From Rhynchospora pubera (Eukaryota > Streptophyta > Magnoliopsida > Poales > Cyperaceae): a stretch of 64,000 nucleotides of DNA. The notes under the pieces were generated by a model, which saw only the letters and a program-made list of their open reading frames with translations, was not told where the DNA came from and did not search any database. Location of the stretch: positions 2,843,190 through 2,907,189 of the forward strand of contig CM051459.1 in assembly GCA_028095005.1 (NCBI GenBank), in the 5' to 3' direction. The number at the start of each line of letters is the position of its first letter. Positions within the stretch are counted from its first letter, which is position 1. This document shows positions 10,716 through 22,088 of the stretch, piece by piece. The translations under genes and the position numbers were made by a program.

Positions 10716-12225
10716 GTCAAGAAGATGCTGAGGAGAGTTTTAGATAAAAAAAGGGGATCTTTTGCAAAAGTAATATATATGATGCTTATATTCTAACAAT
10801 GAAATGAATTCATCTTCACACATTAATTAATATAAGAGGAAGGTTTTAATATAAATTGTATTGGTATTTAACTTTTTTTTTAATACGGTATTTAACTTTC
10901 TATACAAACCAATACATGGTTGACTCTAGCATTTAATATTTCAAAGACTCATTTCTTGGAGTTCATCCCTATCTTAAACCATTAAAAAAGTTAACTCGTT
11001 TTACTCTAACATTAATCTTAAATATATAAATCACATTGAAAAGAAATTGTGTGATATTTTAATTATTATTTGCACATTAGTTACACACGGACATGGACAT
11101 GGAAGAATTTTCCATTTTATTAATGGACGACATCTCAATAATTTCTGCCCAAACGAACAAGAAATGTTACTCTTTTTTTTTTAAATTTATCATTATATCA
11201 TTATGATGTATATTGTAAAACAATTTGGCACAGAGGCGAATCTAATGGCATATTTCTGTAAGACTCTCTTATCAAGATATCGGGTCTGTTTCACAAGATA
11301 CTGGACAAGACTCACTTGGCTAATATGGATTGTATAGTTTAGGAAATATTTTATTTTATGAATATGTATATTTGTTTCCATGTTCTCTGTATTTGTTGCC
11401 ATGTTTGATGTATAGGAGGCGCATAAGACACAGGAGACGGGTTGTAAATGAGATTTCTCAATAGAAGAAATATTCAAAGTTTTATTCGATATTCGAAGTT
11501 TCTTTCTATTGTAAGTTTGTCATCTCTGTCGTATGGGACCACTACCAGTAAGCATTTTTCGTATATGTTTAATTCAGTATCAATAATTGATTTACAAAGA
11601 GTTAAATCCATAATTATTCCAAGATATATTGCCATCAATCAAACATAGGTTAAAATTCAGTTTAATTCTTGCCTCTGTATTAATAAAATTAGTCCAATTA
11701 TATATAAAATATAATTCGCGAAATCTCCTTTGATTCTATTTCTCTCGAAATAGATATGCTTTTTAATTCCTCTGATTTTTCATCTCATCCTGTTCCCTCC
11801 TTACATTTATTGGGAATACAAAGTAGCTTATATTTGAAAAATACTAGCTTAAGATGCCATCATATGTGGACAAATAAAAAAAACAAAATAATATTAGATA
11901 ATAAAAATATATTGCTTAATTTAGTATTGATACAAATAGATATGTCATTTAATTTGTTTCTTTATTAGATGGAAAATCAAAATATATTGTTATTTCGTAT
12001 GGCGATTAATATCCGACCACAGATCAAATCGATCAAACGACAAAAACACATGTTTAAATGTTAGACCTAGCGTGTAATACCTCTACGGTCCGTGCATTTA
12101 TAAGTATAGTAGAGATTAGAGAATCTTGTTTGGGGTGTTTTTCTCAAAAAAAAAAAAAAGAATATCAGGAATTGTTATAAAGATTCAGGTGATAAGAGTC
12201 ATTTCCAGAATTTTTCATCCCATGA
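10716..12225. other. AT-rich intergenic DNA upstream of protease copy 1
   Basis: No gene is recognised. The short frames at 11193-11968 are AT-rich and show no family resemblance. This stretch should include the promoter of copy 1, but I cannot place a convincing TATA box or start site. Confidence 0.5.
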
Positions 12226-12520
12226 CCATGTTTGATAGAGGAGTAAACTGTGAATTAGCTTAAGGAGGAGTAAATAGTTAATCCATCTTAATCCTCTAAT
12301 TTTTTATCATGTTTGGTCTGAAAAGATGGAGTAAAAATGGAGTAAGTAAATAATAATAGGAACCGTCTTTTAATCATGTGGAGTAACTTTATTCTACCTA
12401 AAATGGTAGAGTAATTTACTCCTCCTTACTCCACACTAATCCACCAAATTTAAATCATGTTTGGAGGAGTAAAAGTGGATTAAATGAGTTACTCCTCTTT
12501 TAATCCTCTACCAAATATGG
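12226..12520. mobile_element. MITE-like inverted-repeat element, about 295 bp
   Basis: The outer ends CCATGTTTGATAGAGGAGTAA and, read inward from the right, CCATATTTGGTAGAGGATTAA are inverted copies. The interior repeats GGAGTAA/TTACTCC many times in both senses. I could not define a target duplication, so superfamily and exact ends are uncertain. Confidence 0.6.
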
Positions 12521-13630
12521 ATAATTCTTTAGGTTACACGCTTTCTCTTTTCATTTTTGGAATACTGTTCCAGTGCCTCCTCATTTTTTCTGCTTCTAGA
12601 ATATTATCCAGCGCGTACTCATCTCCTTCCCTCCCAGCACCTATCCTCCTCTCCCTCCCCTCACCTCATAAACTAGGACAACCAATATTATTTTATATGC
12701 TAATTGTCCTAGTTTACTATGGTAATTGTCATAGTTTAGTATGCTAAGTGGCAAAGTAAAATTTAATTGTCCTAATTTCCATGAATTATTCGAGAAATGT
12801 AATTGTTCAAGTTGTGTATGCTTATTGTTCTAGTTTTTAATGCTAATTGTCCTGAATTTTGTATTTAATTGTCTTAATTTTCAAGTATGATTTTCAATAC
12901 ATTTAGCATTATTGTTCGGATAAAAATTTAATTAATCTAGTTCTTATAATAATTGTTTTAGTTTCGAAAATTATAATAATCAAAATTTTCTGCACACTGT
13001 TTCATATTTAAATTCAAATTTTGAATTAGAAGAACTTAAAATATAAAAGTTGTAGATTTTTTTCTTAAGTTCCTAACTCAATTTGAATTATCCAAATCGG
13101 ACATCGTATGAGAAAGATACATTTAAAATACGAAATAGTGTGCAGAAAATGCTGGCCGTCATTCCATGTGTCGACCAGGGAAGAAAAAAATTCAAATTTT
13201 CGGATCTTGTTGAGGTGGCGTCTTGTGTGGCACGTCCAGGTGGCAGATGCAGGCTGAGTGGCGGTCTAATTTAGGACACTTCAGTAAATATTAGTTGGGT
13301 TTAGGACAGAAGTAAAATTTCAAATTATTTTTTAAGAAAAAAAAATCCCATTTTGGACTTATCGTAAATTCTTTTGCCCCCTTTTTATGCATCCTCTTCT
13401 TGCTATCGTTTTTTGTGCATTTTTTTGGAAAAAGTTTTGTTGGACACACACGGACATGGGTTTGCAACTTTGCATTATTTGTTTGATTCATGGGTTCATC
13501 AGCCATCACTCAAAAAAAAGGGAAATTCTTACCATGTTCCACGTCCGTGTAAGAGCTAATTAGAGGTTTATTAGCTAGGCACAATATAGGTAAACCAAAA
13601 GAAGTTTCAACAAAGTCATTCCTCTAGAGT
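12521..13630. other. Intergenic DNA with degenerate short repeats
   Basis: Between about 12690 and 12890 a unit like TATGCTAATTGTCCTAGTTT recurs several times with drift. The rest is AT-rich and non-coding as far as I can see. Confidence 0.5.
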
Positions 13631-13845
13631 GTGTTTGATTGTCCAAAAATTGCCAAAAATTAGAGAAAATAAGAAAAAGAGAAGAGGGAAGAGGGGAGAG
13701 TGCACAACCAAACAAGTGATAAATCATAAAATTAGCCAATTTATTTATTTTTTGTTCTCTTCCTACAAATAGATGGTATAAAAAATAAGATATTTTTTTC
13801 CTCTCTTCTCTCTTCTTTCTTCCTTATTTTTGGACAATCAAACGC
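13631..13845. mobile_element. MITE-like inverted-repeat element, about 215 bp
   Basis: The left end GTGTTTGATTGTCCAAAAAT and the right end read inward GCGTTTGATTGTCCAAAAAT differ at one base. The interior is a purine-rich stretch on one side and a pyrimidine-rich stretch on the other. No clear target duplication was found. Confidence 0.65.
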
Positions 13846-14751
13846 GTACGCCTATATATATAGACTACTAGCGAAGTTGACAAGAGCCAAGCAACTAATT
13901 ATGCTATTTAATTGCATCCATATTAATCCTGATGATGACACTAGTTACTATACCCCATGAGCGCAATCCACCGTTGCCATTCGCAAAATGCCGCCGTTAG
14001 ACGTATCAAACTCGAACTGTGTGTTGACTTGCTGGAATGCACCGAGAATACCGGGAGCACGAACATCGGTCTCTGGAAGCATTGCAAGACAGAATTGCTG
14101 CTGGTGCAAATCCACATGAAACACTTGCTCGTAAAATAGCGGTAAGTCAGCACCCGCAAAATGAAATGTCATGCTAGGTAGCAAATCCTTTGGGTCCACA
14201 TTTGGTAGAAGGTCGTAGCACAGGTCCAATCCAACAGCTTCATCTCCTCCTGGAACTAGCGGCATGAGATGGCGCGCTTGAAAGTGCAGGACGAGTGCAT
14301 TGCGCACTATCTGACAGTACAAAATCAACAACTTACAGTTATTAATCATGGAATTAGCTAGATAGTATATATGTATGTATATACGTATAACTAATTACTA
14401 ATTACTAATTGCAATTTTCCCTTTTTATTTATTTATTTATTTTTTTTGTAGAAAAAAAGGCACAATATGACCGGAAACATATTCCATTATATACAAGTAC
14501 CCGATAAGCAAGCTCAGGCAGATAAGTAAAATGACTCCCTGAATCTAACACGAATCCCCCACCTCCAGAGGGATTTCGGTCGAATGTTCCGGGTGCGAAG
14601 TATATGCTTGTATCATCGATACTTATGCCTGTCAAATTCACATAATATTGTTTGGGACCAGTACTGAACCTCAAGATCTGAGTCTGCTGGACCCTGGCAA
14701 CTGGAGGCCAGGTGATATCGGCACCAAACCGCAAAGCCATGGGGATATTGG

Positions 14752-15222
14752 TGTTGGAATATTTAATGTGGCCTATGACAATCAATGTGAGCCAAGTTCA
14801 TTTAAGATAATTCACTAAAGGGTGCATCATAATTTGATGGAAATTCTGATGGACCAGATTCATTGTACTTGATCCCTTTGGTTGCCTCAGCATTAAATAC
14901 TCTCTAATCTGAAAATTAAAGGCACCCTTTCCCATAATTCTGCCATTAAGAAATTTCAGTAAAGAAAAGAGAAAAACGCTATTATTGATCATCATTATGG
15001 CTGAGGAAAACTCAAAGAAGATCAATACTAACGCTTCCGCCTAATGACTAACGATTTCTGCTCTTCAATTTGGATACGGAGCAGATGTGATAGAAGAGGA
15101 GTCGTGCATGGCCTGCGGGTTTCAACTTCATCCACTCAACACTCGATTTCGATTAGCGATGGCACGAGGTATTTTACGATTCCTGGTTAATTCCGCATTC
15201 TAGAATCGTTGTTGCACTTACA
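14752..15222 (+). repeat. 5' LTR of the 3.5-kb element
   Basis: 471 bp, TG...CA ends, same as 17768-18238 by eye. A 75-codon frame on its minus strand occurs identically in both LTRs. Confidence 0.95.
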
Positions 15223-17767
15223 GTTGGTATCAGAGCCGATCGTAAATTCATATTAAATACAAAATTATTCTATGAGTATATAAATTTTTCCTCGTTAATT
15301 TATTTTTTGAACGTAATGTTCTCTAATGAGAATTGTTGAATTATTGTTGCCATAAGGAAATTCTAATCAATTTCATTGAGTTCATGATTGTCTAATATGA
15401 AGTATTTTGTTTAGACGAATTTCTCAAAAACATAAGTAATCTTTGTGTGCAATTATAATGATGGTTAACCAATTTTCTCTTTATTGTTGGTTCCTCTTTT
15501 CACAAATGCGCATCAATTGAATTACACTTAGTAATTGAATGCAAAAGTTATTTTTTTGTATAATTTTATTGTACAAATTTAGTCAAAGCCATTAATTACG
15601 GCAACAACTTGTGAAGCAATTTTTCGATAATTTTGATTAGATGGTCTAGATCTGGTGACCAGTGACTTTATGCCAATATTGTAGAGGATTTATTTTCTTT
15701 TCCGCACGTTACTTCTTCACTGTACTATTTTTAATCAAATCCTTTCCTACGGACTATTACTTTTATTTGCTTTCTTTCTTAACAAATCTCAGAAAGATAT
15801 ATGAGAAATGTGTTATTCCCTTTGTATTACGTGGGTTCACGTGGGTCTTCAAATTAGAAAATGTTTATATTTATGAAACTCATTATTTCTGATGTCAGAT
15901 GAGATTTAATATTTTATATGACCATTTTCTATTTGAAATCGTATATGATTTATTAAAGATTCTCAATCATATATTTTCGTTTATGTTATTCAAACCGTAT
16001 TTAATTTAAAGTATGGTTTACATATATATGTGTATATATTGGATTTGAATATTACTAGAATATTGATTATGCATCAATATTTGTTTAAAATTCAGTATTA
16101 CTTTAATTTTGTGGTTTCATGTGCACTTAAGTATACAAACGGATGAATAGAAACTTGTTATTAATTTTGAACATGAATAATTTAAACCATATTAAGTTAC
16201 TTTTAATAATTTGGTCATTATAAATTTTAACAACTTTAATTGTAATTACCATTTTATTAAAAAGAAGTGTGTGATATTTTTTATTTACGTATCACAATAA
16301 AGTTTTACATTTAATAAATTATGATTGTCAATTTTACCAACTTTAATTGTCATTGTAGTTTATTAAATGGAATTTTTGTTTATGATTCAATTTGTTTCTG
16401 CCCAACGGTGATGCAAATTGATTTTATGGGACAACTATCATATCAAAACTGAATTTTTTTTTATGTTGTATTATTGATTTCAGATTGACGAATTATTATT
16501 CCTAGTTGTTCAATTCTATTATATTACTTGTGATATTTTACTTTACATATCACTATAATGTTTATATTTAATAAATATTAAGGATGTCAATTTGAACAAC
16601 TTTAATTGACATTATAGTTTATTAAATAGAATTGTCTCATAAACTTCAATTTATTTATGTCCAACGATGATATAAATTGAAAATGTGAAGAACTTTATGT
16701 TAAAACTGAAATATTATTTGGCGTTTTTATTATTTATTTCAGTTTAATTTTATTATGCTATATGAATATTAGTCGACTATTAACCACCTTATTTTTCCTG
16801 AATTTAACAACATTGAATAAAACTAATTTTTCCAACTTGGAAAGAATGAACTGAGATTTGTCTTGGTAATTTAGAACTGGACCAGACATTATGATTAGCC
16901 TTTTGTTGCTACTACGAATAAAAGTAGTAATAATGAAATACTAATTTTGCTAAATTATATCTCAAATTTGATGATATCAAGTTTGGATTTAAAGAAAATA
17001 TTATAAATCAATGTATATATCTCAGGGTTAGTGGGAGTAATTTATCATTCTCATTTTGTACGTGGATGATATTTTATTAGTCAATAAGAAATTCACTTTT
17101 GGTTATTTATTTGTGCTTGTATATATAATGATTAATTTTATGGAAGAGTGCTGAGCAGTTTATAATGTCATCTTTCTTCCACTATGCAAGCAGAATTTTT
17201 GTGGCATTTTGTAAGGTCACCTATCTTATTTTTGTAATAACGCGACTGCTATTTTGTCTTTTAATAACAACAAATTAAGTAACATGTCTAATGTATTGAC
17301 ATTAAATATCTTGTTGTTAAATACAAAGTCAAAGATATGACAATACAAATACAACATATTAATTGAGAATTATGTTAACTAATTCTCTCAATAAAGTATA
17401 ACCACCCATTTTTGTCGGCACGGGTCTGGTTGCTAATTATGATTTTGTTGTATTGAATTATGTATTAAGTTATGATGTGAAGCTTCAAATTATGAGTTTG
17501 ACTTTGAATTATGAAATTTGCTTATTTCTTATGTTGCGCATTATGTTTAATTTAAGCAAATTTACTTAAGTGGATCAAATGAATTGTATCAACTATTTGT
17601 TGGAAAGAATACCATTTCCAAAATTAATGGGGTCAAATAACAGTAATAGTTATTTTGATTGTATTAGTTTAGTTTGATATTTTTATCTGAACAAGGTTTA
17701 AGATTATATTGGCCAATTTTGAATTTGTGCTTAATTATGATGTTTCAGCATAGGCCAAGTGGGAGAA

Positions 17768-18238
17768 TGTTGGAATATTTAATGTGGCCTATGACAATCA
17801 ATGTGAGCCAAGTTCATTTAAGATAATTCACTAAAGGGTGCATCATAATTTGATGGAAATTCTGATGGACCAGATTCATTGTACTTGATCCCTTTGGTTG
17901 CCTCAGCATTAAATACTCTCTAATCTGAAAATTAAAGGCACCCTTTCCCATAATTCTGCCATTAAGAAATTTCAGTAAAGAAAAGAGAAAAACGCTATTA
18001 TTGATCATCATTATGGCTGAGGAAAACTCAAAGAAGATCAATACTAACGCTTCCGCCTAATGACTAACGATTTCTGCTCTTCAATTTGGATACGGAGCAG
18101 ATGTGATAGAAGAGGAGTCGTGCATGGCCTGCGGGTTTCAACTTCATCCACTCAACACTCGATTTCGATTAGCGATGGCACGAGGTATTTTACGATTCCT
18201 GGTTAATTCCGCATTCTAGAATCGTTGTTGCACTTACA
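17768..18238 (+). repeat. 3' LTR of the 3.5-kb element
   Basis: 471 bp, follows the purine tract at 17757-17767 and abuts the target duplication ATTGG at 18239. Confidence 0.95.
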
Positions 18239-19045
18239 ATTGGACCCCGGTTCCACGAGACAGTAAGAAAAACGCAAACCAGTGACCGGGGCACATGATG
18301 GTTGGGAAATGAAGGACTCTTGTTCGAGGTCCAATCCAAAGATTCCAACGGGCCCACCAAGCGGGTAATCGGTATCTGTTAAGTGAGTGCAACCGAATAC
18401 GACATTAGGCACTTGAATATTACCTCCCTGACTGGAAGGAAAGGTGAAAGTCTCCGATGAAAGGATTCCATTTGCAGAGGTTCCGTCAGCATAAAACATA
18501 CTGAAGTGGCATAAGCCGTTCGGACCGGGTTGATAATCGGGGCTCCGGCAATATGGATGGAAGGCCATGAGACTTAAATAGCTGGGGGAGTTGAGGGGAT
18601 TAAAAATCGGCTGCTGCTGCTGGAAGCATGGATGGCACGGTTCACATTGGATCCATGTCAAACTGCTTCCGGTGTCTAGATGGAGGTAATAATTCTGAAA
18701 TGCGGCACCAGTACCAATGCCCGTCATAACCATGTAGCTGAGATCATGAGAACTTAATCCCGGTTGGATCTCTGTTGGATCAATGGGAAAATTTGTGGTA
18801 CCTGCGTTCAGTGACGTGAGATAACGAAGGCGACCTCTATCGGATTTGAGAATTCTGTTAAATCGCTCAGTGTCAGTGAGGTTAGGGTTGAAGAAGGGGG
18901 AGAGTGGTGAGAGAGGGTCTATTAGGTTGAGACTAAAACCATGTTTTGTTGGTGGAATAATTTGTGATGTTGCTAACAATACCGGAAGAAAGATGAGCAC
19001 TGAGTAAGAGATGAGGTGCTGGTTAAAAATTTGAGAGGACTCCAT

Positions 19046-20340
19046 GTCATGAAGAGTTTTGAGAGATAGAGACATAGAGTTTAGATTAAAGATGAATTGG
19101 TGGTCTTTTTTTTGCGTATATATTATGGTGCTTTTATATACAATCAATGAAATGAATTTATGTTCATTCATTGCAACAATGAAAGAAAGATCCAATCCAA
19201 ATAATAATATCGGTATACAGAGAGGAGAAGCTCATAATTAGTAAAATAAAAGGAAGGTTAATTACTTCTATCGATTTTTTATTATTGCGTTTTATATTGT
19301 CCGGATTGGCTCCTGTAGAGGTAATCAATGATTTGATACGTGGTCAAATTCTGCAATCAAAGTACTCATTATTCTGCAGTGAGCACTCCTCGCTAAAAAT
19401 GTTAATTATATGGAGGAGACAAGCTAGAATATACAAATATTAATGTTAAGACAATATTTGCCATTTTTAAATTGTATATATGTGAAAGAAAACTACACTA
19501 CCCACTCTAAAATGGTCAATTGGGAGATATGAAGTTAAAATATATTAATTCATAACAGACAATCTCATTAAATAGTAAATACTGAATGAATAACAATATA
19601 TATAATTGATTTAAATATAATTCAATTAATTTTCATTCAATGACATGCTAGTTAACCATATATGTGCGAGAAAAGGGCACTTGTCATATGAAAAGTTTCT
19701 TATATTATATTTTGTTATAGCCACAAACAGGATATGTTATTTGATGTTATATCTATGTACTGGAACCGGAGTATATGTAGTGAAAGTCATACATATTTTT
19801 TGCCATATTCAAATACCTTTACATTTTGAAGTGAGACCCGTGCCGTGCATGACCTACTTTATTATTTCTGAAAACAATCGCTTCAACAATTAATTATCGT
19901 GTTTATATTAACAACTTTCAAAATACAAATTTAAAATTTAAAATACAACATACGATCGATAAACGTATTTATGATCATTTCTTATAAATATGGCTCGCCA
20001 AGCATATCGCTAGTATGCAGGCTTGAATCCTGGACCTCTTAGAAGAGAGTCAAGTGCTCTTACCACCTGAGCTACTAGACCACATGCGATAAATATATTT
20101 ATAATATAATATAAAAAATTATAAAATTCGATATATATATATTTTTTATTTTATGATCCAGTAGTTAAAATTTTTAACAGTATAAAACTATAAATCAATT
20201 CGATATATCAAGTAAATCATTATCAAAATAAAATTTGTTGAGGATTTACATTTCAGACATTCAAGTTCATATTAGCGCATTTATTTAGAGGAAATATTTC
20301 TAACGCCTCAAATATCATACCAACGATTTCTGATTTCTAA
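19046..20340. other. Intergenic DNA upstream of protease copy 2
   Basis: AT-rich. A TATA-like stretch (TATAAAAG on the minus strand near 19131-19138) lies about 90 bp upstream of the copy 2 ATG and may be its promoter. No gene is seen apart from the tRNA-like sequence at 20008-20080. Confidence 0.45.
20008..20080 (-). other. tRNA-like sequence (degenerate tRNA or SINE head)
   Basis: On the minus strand an A-box-like TAGCTCAGGTGGTAAGAGC and a B-box-like GGATTCAAGCC sit at tRNA spacing, within about 73 bases. The D-arm (GCTC/GAGC) and part of the T-arm (CAGG/CCTG) can pair. The acceptor and anticodon stems pair poorly, so I do not call a functional tRNA. I saw no clear tail or target duplication. 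Confidence 0.5.
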
Positions 20341-20345
20341 CTCCT

Positions 20346-20775
20346 TGATAAGCTCAGTTATGGTAGAGATTAACAACGTGAGAGAGTTTAGAGATGAGAA
20401 TGAGTGGGAAATGAATTTTATTGATTCTTTGGGGATTACAATCTGTCTACTATTATTCTAATACAAGTGTTCTCTCTATCAAAATGCCAACCCCCTATAC
20501 AGTGGTCTACCCCCTCTATTTATAGGCCTATTTCCCATAACAGAATGCTGACGTCACCCGACAGCCGTTAGCCCACTGGATGCATCTAGATTCTCCCGAC
20601 TTATGTTCGGTGAGGCGTTCCGTGTGAGTTCGTTATGGCTTGTCCTCCCGACTTCGTTTGGGGCGCGCTGTTTAATTTCGCCTTTCCCGCTTCTTTACCC
20701 CCATTGCGGGCCTCTTTTGGGTTGGATTCCATCTCCTTCTATTTGGGGCCGAGCTTTATCAGGCTGGCCCTATCA
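20346..20775 (-). repeat. 3' LTR of the Tat-lineage element
   Basis: 430 bp, same as 32697-33126 by eye. It contains an AATAAA signal (minus strand, near 20417-20422) and the TATA-type box described for the 5' LTR. Confidence 0.93.
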
Positions 20776-20836
20776 TAAGCCCTTGAACTTGGGATGAGTA
20801 TTCATCGTAAGTTGAAAATCAAATCGCTAAATTCAG

Positions 20837-21302
20837 GACTCTCGGGTGAAGCGCGAAGTGGTGAAGCCCTTGAGTCCCGAACACATGACTCTTGGGTGAA
20901 GCCCGAAGTGACGAATCCCTTGAGTCCCGAACATATGACTCTTGGGTGAAGCGCGAAGTGGTGAAGCCCTTGAGTCCCGAACACATGACTCTTGGGCGAA
21001 GCGCGAAGTGGTGAAGCCCTTGAGTCCCGAACATATGACTCTTGGGTGAAGCGCGAAGTGGTGAAGCCCTTAAGTCCCGAACATATGACTCTTGGGCGAA
21101 GCGCGAAGTGGTGAAGCCCGCGAAGTGGTGAAGCCCTTGAGTCCCGAACACATGACCCTCGGGTGAGACCCGAAGTGGTGAAGCCCTTGAGTCCCGAACA
21201 CATGACTCTTGGGTGAGACCCGAAGTGGTGAAGCCCTTGAGTCCCGAACACATGACTCTTGGGTGAAGCGCGAAGTGGTGAAACCCTTGAGCCCCGAACA
21301 CA
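20837..21302. repeat. Tandem array A, nine ~50-bp units
   Basis: Units start at 20837, 20887, 20937, 20987, 21037, 21087, 21153, 21203 and 21253. Each reads GACTCTTGGGTGAAGCGCGA and continues to CCCGAACACAT. The sixth unit has a 16-bp internal duplication. The array lies between the 3' LTR and the antisense ORF. All three minus-strand frames are open across it, so the open frames are an artefact of the repeat. Confidence 0.92.
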
Positions 21303-21653
21303 TGAAACGGTCAGGCGGTCAGGTTACCTGGCTGTCGCTTGGTATGCACCTTGATCCCAACGCCAACCCTTCCATCTTCGCCTCGTGATCTGTGAAAGTT
21401 ATTACCGCCTTTACTGCTGTCCTTTCAACTCCTTGCCTTTTATACTCCCATTTCTCTCTCTTCTTCTGCCATTTATCACTTCAGCCTTCTCCTCTTCTCT
21501 TCTTTTTTCTTTGTCGAGCTATTCTCTCTTTGCTACTCTCCTGAACGATCGTTCACCCTTCCTCTTACTCTCCGGTGAACTCTTCTTCTCGTCCTCCGAC
21601 GAGCCTTCCTCTCCTTCTCCGGCAAATTCTCCGGCGAACTCCTTTCTTTTCAG

Positions 21654-22083
21654 GTATCCTCTCTCCTTTATCCTCCTTTTTCTTCTTAGTTTTCCTTAGA
21701 AATACCATGGAATCGCCTCTTTCTATTTGTTTAGTATAAATGTGAGTATATTTAGAATTGGTATGGTTGATACCTATTGTAGCCTTGGTATAAAGAATAT
21801 TTATTCTCCACGTTCTTGCTTATACCCTTCCTATAGTTAGTAAACAGTTCTGTACTGTTTCTTGTTTTATCTTTTTAGGTATGGTATATGCCTTATCTTT
21901 GTACCGATTGGTATAAAAGGTACTAAAAGTATAAGAGATTGGTTACTCCCACTATACTGTTGGTATCTTTTCTGTGGTGATCCCGTTCATTATTACCAGT
22001 CCCTATTCTACTTGCATCCGAACTCTTTTCGTTGATGCCACGATCTATCCTTACGTATTATACTTATGTGCTTTGTTTTCCAG
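21654..22083 (+). other. Predicted intron in the leader of the antisense transcript
   Basis: A pyrimidine-rich stretch (21420-21650) ends in CTTTTCAG followed by the donor GTATCC. The acceptor TTGTTTTCCAG at 22083 lies 5 bases before the ATG at 22089. The intervening 430 bp is AT-rich with many stops. This is inference from splice-site form and position only. Confidence 0.45.
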
Positions 22084-22088
22084 TTTCT

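Larger units (their letters stand above)
14752..18238 (+). mobile_element. Non-autonomous LTR retrotransposon (Copia-type primer site), 3.5 kb
   Basis: Two 471-bp direct repeats, 14752-15222 and 17768-18238, begin TGTTGG and end TTACA and look identical by eye. The 5-bp target duplication ATTGG is exact (14747-14751 and 18239-18243). Directly inside the 5' LTR is TGGTATCAGAGC (15225-15236), the initiator-Met tRNA primer-binding site. Directly before the 3' LTR is a purine tract, AAGTGGGAGAA (17757-17767). The 2.5-kb interior is AT-rich and has no gag or pol reading frame, so the element must use proteins made elsewhere (LARD-like). Identical LTRs mean very recent insertion. It sits in exon 1 of protease copy 2, in the opposite orientation. 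Confidence 0.95.
13948..19045 (-). pseudogene. Nepenthesin-type aspartic protease, copy 2, split by an LTR retrotransposon
   Basis: Exon 1 runs 19045-18239 and resumes at 14751-14501 beyond the inserted element. Exon 2 is 14310-13948, after a 190-bp intron (14500-14311) at the same place as in copy 1. Without the insert and one copy of the 5-bp duplication, the frame is continuous and 471 codons long, against 472 in copy 1. The ATG at 19045 aligns with the start of copy 1 (both MESS...); an upstream in-frame ATG at 19195 is not conserved. There is a signal-peptide-like start, a first catalytic DTGSS (Asp124), a Cys-rich insert, then a break just after CLVEPGSN. The second catalytic motif DSGSH lies on the far side. 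As it stands, translation enters the LTR and stops after about 11 codons, leaving a protein without the second aspartate. No other lesion is visible, so the gene was probably active until recently. Confidence 0.9.

Noticed and set aside
14798..15025. 75-aa minus frame, repeated at 17814-18041
   Set aside because: It lies in the LTRs of the 3.5-kb element and its exact repetition is explained by the LTR pair.
20008..20080. Functional tRNA gene
   Set aside because: A and B boxes are present but the acceptor and anticodon stems do not pair properly, so it is listed only as tRNA-like.
20802..21303. Three overlapping minus-strand open frames of 77-160 aa
   Set aside because: They are the three frames of the 50-bp tandem array A. 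All read the same repeat and none has a domain.
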